From CAXTTV01 sp964247295 (lineage in GTDB: Bacteria > Chloroflexota > Ktedonobacteria > Ktedonobacterales > Ktedonobacteraceae), in the NCBI GenBank assembly GCA_964247295.1, contig CAXTTV010000006.1, positions 1-55,125 of the forward strand: a stretch of 55,125 nucleotides of DNA, given 5' to 3'. Each line of letters begins with the position of its first letter. Positions within the stretch are counted from its first letter, which is position 1. The notes below the pieces were generated by a model. That model made no database searches, had not been told where the DNA came from, and saw nothing but the letters and a program-made list of their open reading frames with translations. Of this stretch, positions 51,585-55,125 are shown piece after piece. Made by a program: the position numbers and the translations under genes.

Positions 51585-51908
51585 ATGTCCGCAGAAAACA
51601 CCGATTCGGCGAATACCATAGGTCGTCAGGAACTGTCAAGGCGCATCGCTCAGCAGACCAAGCTTTCGCAAAAGCAGGCCGCCGAGGTTCTAGAGGCTAC
51701 CCTGGATGCAATCCGTGAGGCGCTTGAGAATGGCGATGAGGTTCGCCTGGTTGGATTTGGTTCCTTCAAAGTACGTATGAGCTCAGCTCGTAAGGGTGTG
51801 AACCCACGTGATCGGTCCGTTATCGAGGTCCCGGCCAAAGAGCGTGTACGTTTCTCGCCCGGTAAAGAATTGTCCGAGGCCGTCGTAAAGAAGGTCGACG
51901 CTCAATAG
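51585..51908 (+). CDS. hup: HU family DNA-binding protein
   Basis: Encodes 107 residues. A 13-residue extension precedes the HU fold: helical dimer part (ELSRRIAQQTKLSQKQAAEV), GFGSFKVR and the DNA-binding arm with NPRDRSVIEVPA. It bends and compacts DNA. AAAGGAGG lies about 12 nt before the ATG. Confidence 0.95.
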   Translation: MSAENTDSANTIGRQELSRRIAQQTKLSQKQAAEVLEATLDAIREALENGDEVRLVGFGSFKVRMSSARKGVNPRDRSVIEVPAKERVRFSPGKELSEAVVKKVDAQ

Positions 51909-52056
51909 CTTTTCTGCCTTGCTGTCAATTATCACTCATTGCTCATCCCTTTTCGTGGACCTGTTCGGTTGGAGTGCTCCCAGAGCTATCTCTACCTCCC
52001 TTCGATAGTCACGATTATAAGGGGTGAGCTTTTTTATGGCATATAGAGGGAAATAT

Positions 52057-52590
52057 ATGGCAATGACGCGACAGATCAAAAATACTACCCTGGATCTGCT
52101 TCAAGGTGATATTGTGGTGATCGCAGCCGATGCGATTGTGAACGCTGCCAACTCTGGCCTCGCGGGAGGCGGTGGAGTTGATGGCGCGATCCATCGGGCC
52201 GGCGGTCCCTCGATTATGGAGGCTTGCCGCTTGATTGGTGGCTGTCCCACTGGTAGCGCGGTCGCGACCACAGCCGGACGGCTGCCGGCCCGCTACATCT
52301 ATCATGCTGTCGGCCCGGTTTATCATGGTCATCCTCAGGATGCCTACTTACTGGCAGGTGCGTATCAGGCCTGTCTGAAGCTGGCGGAAGAACAGAAGAT
52401 TACCAGCATCAGTTTCCCTTCGCTCAGCACCGGAGCCTATGGCTATCCTGTGACTGAAGCGGCTCCGATCGCCATGAACACAGTGGTTAAGCATCTTCAG
52501 AATACCGAGAGCGGCTTGAAAAGAGTGACATTTGTACTGTACGATACAAAAACCTTGCAGGCCTACGAGAAAGCTCTCGCAAACCTTTAG
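52057..52590 (+). CDS. Macro-domain ADP-ribose deacetylase
   Basis: Encodes 177 residues, a single macro domain: GDIVVIAADAIVNAANSGLA followed by the GGGVDGAIHRAGG loop, and the distal SLSTGAYGYP loop. This is the MacroD/YmdB type that hydrolyses O-acetyl-ADP-ribose or mono-ADP-ribose from proteins. The ATG at 52057 has GAGGG 6 nt upstream and is preferred over two earlier in-frame starts. Confidence 0.94.
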   Translation: MAMTRQIKNTTLDLLQGDIVVIAADAIVNAANSGLAGGGGVDGAIHRAGGPSIMEACRLIGGCPTGSAVATTAGRLPARYIYHAVGPVYHGHPQDAYLLAGAYQACLKLAEEQKITSISFPSLSTGAYGYPVTEAAPIAMNTVVKHLQNTESGLKRVTFVLYDTKTLQAYEKALANL

Positions 52591-52618
52591 AGATCAATAG
52601 AAGAGGGTTTTTCGGATC

Positions 52619-53791
52619 TCATAAGCGTTTCCCTTGCTGATAATACATGATGATCCGCTGAACCAGTCCTGCCAGCAGGCTGATTCTGATTGGCAAGGAG
52701 TCCAGGTCAATATACTCATCGGGATTGTGGGCGTGGGCTCCAGCGGCCCCAAGGCCATCGAGCGTAGGAATGCTGAGGCCAGCGCTGGTATTCCCATCGG
52801 AGCCGCCCCCATTGCCGCGCGCCTCGATCTTTACACCCAGAGCGTGTCCAGCTTCACGGGCGAGCGCGACCAACTGCCCATTGTGCGTCTCCTCAAAGGG
52901 CTGATGCCAGGCCGCTCCGTTGAGGCTGATCCGTGTTCCCTCAAGCACTGGTTGGGAGATTGCGTTTCGCATCGCGTCTTCTAGTTGCCGCATCGCAGCC
53001 CGGCTCTCGGCGCGAATATCGATCTCGCACCAGGCATAGTCTGGCACAATATTGGAGCGCTCGCCACCACCAACGATGCCTGTATTCAGGGTGATTCTTG
53101 GGATCGTATCGTTGAGGGCTTGAAGCCGTTGGATATGATAGGTCAGTTCTAGAATCGCGTTACGGCCATTCCAGGGATCAGCCCCGGCGTGGGCCGCAAT
53201 ACCATGAACCTCCAGTTTATATTTGCCCACCCCCCGCCGCCGTGAGACCACCGCCTCTGGCTCGCGGCCCGGTTCCAGCACCAGGACAGCATCGACCTCT
53301 TTCGCGAGGCGCTCCACCAATGGTTTGCTGCCTGGGGAGCCGATCTCTTCATCGCTATTGCACAGAAATGTTACCCGTTGGTAAGCATCCTGGCCACGCT
53401 CGATTAGCAGTTCCAGAGCCGAGAGGCCGATCAATAGACCGGATTTCATATCCAGAATACCGGGTCCAGTTGCGATCCGCCGTCCATCGCGCTTGAGAAT
53501 CTTAAATGGGCGTTTCTGGGCCTCACCATCGCCAAACACTGTATCCATATGCCCAATCAATAGCAGGCGCGGCCCCTCAGCCCAGGTGCCGTCGCGGTGA
53601 GCGATCAGATTGTTCCCATAATCAGTCTGGGAATCGAGCTCAGTGTGAAAGCCTGCTCGCTCAAAAAGCTGATGCATCTGTTCCCCCACCTGGTCTACAC
53701 CGACCTTGTTGTAGGTGCCCGAGTCCAGATTTACCAGGGTTTCCAGCCGTTTCAGCAGGTCAGCTAGGAGGGCTTGAGAGAGATCGCTCAA
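52619..53791 (-). CDS. M20 family metallopeptidase (glutamate carboxypeptidase-like)
   Basis: Encodes 390 residues. Zinc-binding and catalytic motifs GHMDTVF, GILDMKSG and NSDEEIGSPG, a dimerisation lid domain (about 185-300) and a final zinc His region (GAHAHNPDEYIDL). Closest in style to carboxypeptidase G2, which cuts C-terminal Glu or similar amide bonds. Overlaps the CoA-transferase gene by 4 bp. Confidence 0.94.
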   Translation of the reverse strand: MSDLSQALLADLLKRLETLVNLDSGTYNKVGVDQVGEQMHQLFERAGFHTELDSQTDYGNNLIAHRDGTWAEGPRLLLIGHMDTVFGDGEAQKRPFKILKRDGRRIATGPGILDMKSGLLIGLSALELLIERGQDAYQRVTFLCNSDEEIGSPGSKPLVERLAKEVDAVLVLEPGREPEAVVSRRRGVGKYKLEVHGIAAHAGADPWNGRNAILELTYHIQRLQALNDTIPRITLNTGIVGGGERSNIVPDYAWCEIDIRAESRAAMRQLEDAMRNAISQPVLEGTRISLNGAAWHQPFEETHNGQLVALAREAGHALGVKIEARGNGGGSDGNTSAGLSIPTLDGLGAAGAHAHNPDEYIDLDSLPIRISLLAGLVQRIIMYYQQGKRL

Positions 53792-54969
53792 ATCAGTCCC
53801 TCCGTCTTAAATCTGTGGAGGTCAGCCTTGCTATAGCCGATTTCCAGCAAGATCTCGCCTGTATGCTCTCCCAGCGTGGGTGGTGGTGTTGGATGTGACT
53901 CCACATTCGAGAGGCGAGGATAAGTGGGAAGCGTCAGCAGATCCTGGTCCGTAGCGATTGAGGTCGTTATGTGGTTGCCACGGGCACGGGCATGGTGATC
54001 GTGCAGGGCCTCCTCCATTGAATAGACCGGCCCCAGACAGGTATCCTGCTCATCCATCTCGGTCAGCCACTCATCGCGGGTCCGACCCTTAAAAATGGTT
54101 TTCAGCATCTCTCTGGCCTGGGCAGCCTCCTCGGGTCCGACCGGCATATGAAAGGGGAGCAGCTCCAAGTGCCCGATCGTCGTACAGAAGGTATGCCAGA
54201 ACTTATACTCCAGAGCGGCCAGTGTTACATATTTGCCATCCTTAGTCTCATAGATGTTATAACATGGGAGCCCACCATCGAGGCTACCCTGGCCGGGCCG
54301 TGGAGCGTGGCCGGTATTAAGATAGGTCGCCGCCGCCGCTGGCAGGAGTGCCATTGCCCCCTCAGCCATCGAGACATCCACCATCCGACCTTCTCCGGTG
54401 GTCGCGCGACCCAGCAGCGCTGTAAGGATGCCGATCGTTGCCATCTGGGCACCCCCGGCCAGATCCCCAAGCTGTGTCGGAGGCATAACTGGGCGGCCAT
54501 CGGCCCCCCGATTATAGTGGATCAGGCCAGCATACCCCTGGTAGTTCAGATCGTGGCCGGCGCGCTGACTGTAGGGACCATCCTGACCGAAGCCTGAGAT
54601 CGCACAATAAACCAGTTCTGGATACTGAACCTTTAATTGCTCATAGCCAAGGCCCAGACGCGCCATCACGCCTGGTCGGAAGCTTTCTAGAAGGACATCA
54701 GCTTTATCAAGTAAGCGGAGAAATATCGCGCGGCCATGTTCAGACTTCAGGTTTAAAGTCAGGCTGCGTTTATTTCGATTAATCATCGTAAAGAGCAGGC
54801 CCATATCGCCGGGGCCAGGGGGAGGCATAAAGCGGCTATAATCGCCTTTGCCGGGCTCCTCAATCTTAATCACATCGGCACCCATATCCGCCAGTAGTTG
54901 GGAAGCGTAGGCACCGGGAAGGAGACGAGAGAGGTCGAGGATGCGTATGCCTTTGAGCGGTTGACTCAT
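53788..54969 (-). CDS. CaiB/BaiF family class III CoA-transferase
   Basis: Encodes 393 residues: LKGIRILDLSRLLPGAYASQ, LADMGADVIKIEEPGKGD, LNLKSEHGRAIFLRLLDKAD, and the catalytic Asp in QLGDLAGGAQMA. Such enzymes move CoA between carboxylic acids; RLLPGAYASQLLADMGAD resembles the alpha-methylacyl-CoA racemase branch. The ATG at 54969 has AGGAG 7 nt upstream. First gene of a two-gene operon with the M20 peptidase. The last 156 bp of the window show no gene. Confidence 0.93.
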   Translation of the reverse strand: MSQPLKGIRILDLSRLLPGAYASQLLADMGADVIKIEEPGKGDYSRFMPPPGPGDMGLLFTMINRNKRSLTLNLKSEHGRAIFLRLLDKADVLLESFRPGVMARLGLGYEQLKVQYPELVYCAISGFGQDGPYSQRAGHDLNYQGYAGLIHYNRGADGRPVMPPTQLGDLAGGAQMATIGILTALLGRATTGEGRMVDVSMAEGAMALLPAAAATYLNTGHAPRPGQGSLDGGLPCYNIYETKDGKYVTLAALEYKFWHTFCTTIGHLELLPFHMPVGPEEAAQAREMLKTIFKGRTRDEWLTEMDEQDTCLGPVYSMEEALHDHHARARGNHITTSIATDQDLLTLPTYPRLSNVESHPTPPPTLGEHTGEILLEIGYSKADLHRFKTEGLI

Positions 54970-55125
54970 AACCAATCTCCTATTATATCGTAAAAAGGCA
55001 CTTGTCAGAACTGAAACGCATGTCTAGGGTACAGGTGTTGCCCAGAAATGTCAACGTCGAACCGACTTCAGGGTGCAGTTCATTTTTTTGCAGTGGCAGA
55101 AAAAAGGGTCCTTCAGGCGGTGGAC

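Noticed and set aside
1..55125. CRISPR array, tRNA or rRNA genes
   Set aside because: No regularly spaced repeats and no tRNA- or rRNA-like segments were seen on reading; a covariance-model scan was not possible.
1..55125. Apparent excess of TCGCGA and GATCGC words, HIP1-like
   Set aside because: The words look frequent in coding DNA but I cannot count them against expectation here; a k-mer analysis would be needed.

Overview
The window looks like chromosomal DNA of a Gram-positive-type, aerobic, c-type-cytochrome-making bacterium, most likely a member of the Chloroflexota class Ktedonobacteria. That is an inference from gene content (caa3-type oxidase, system I cytochrome c maturation, a dcw cluster, long Ala/Thr-rich receptor Ser/Thr kinases) and no database search was possible.

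Layout. 1-54: probable right end of an IS200/IS605-type element. 95-8901 (minus strand): one long operon for cytochrome c maturation, in transcription order tlpA-like, copD-like, ccmE, ccmF, ccmH, ccmI-like, a secreted/membrane protein, ccmA, ccmB, ccmC, ccmD (53 aa), DUF3054. 8902-13252 (plus strand): an AT-rich islet that reads as an unrecognised ribosomal peptide (RiPP) cluster, with a consensus promoter, a 21-residue precursor behind a perfect Shine-Dalgarno, overlapping alternative hairpins, a ThiF/MccB-like adenylating enzyme with a PqqD-like N-terminus, an M50-like membrane protease with a PqqD-like N-terminus, and an MFS exporter. 13275-18269: a DJ-1/PfpI protein, a secreted phosphoesterase, a receiver-membrane protein, a histidine kinase fused to a degenerate receiver and an OmpR-type DNA-binding domain, and a zinc-ribbon membrane protein. 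18567-25576: caa3 oxidase (ctaC-ctaD-ctaF-like-ctaE), ctaG, ctaB, sco. 25843-29645: BON-domain membrane protein, esterase, two paralogous secreted proteins. 29967-44077 (minus strand): dcw cluster mraZ-mraW-ftsL-ftsI-orf109-ftsW-murG-murC-murB-ftsQ-ftsA-ftsZ, without mraY, murD, murE or murF. 44523-49704: two paralogous receptor Ser/Thr kinases carrying a DnaJ-C-terminal-like domain. 50064-54969: MBL-fold hydrolase, HU, macro-domain protein, M20 peptidase, CaiB/BaiF CoA-transferase.

Two candidate undescribed systems stand out. (1) Four promoters, those of the ccm operon, the receiver-membrane protein gene, the cox operon and ctaB, share one architecture read toward the gene: ATTCAGGT-N2-CTGTAAGG, then a third similar box, then exactly 20 bp, then a -10-like hexamer, with no recognisable -35. 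This implies one activator coordinating cytochrome c maturation with oxidase synthesis; the kinase/winged-helix fusion next to one of the sites is the obvious candidate. A two-helix oxidase subunit IV-like module recurs in the oxidase operon, fused to a receiver domain, and fused to BON domains, linking these genes further. (2) The compact precursor-ThiF-M50-MFS RiPP cluster.

Start codons were re-chosen from ribosome binding sites where noted, so several coordinates differ from the longest possible ORF.
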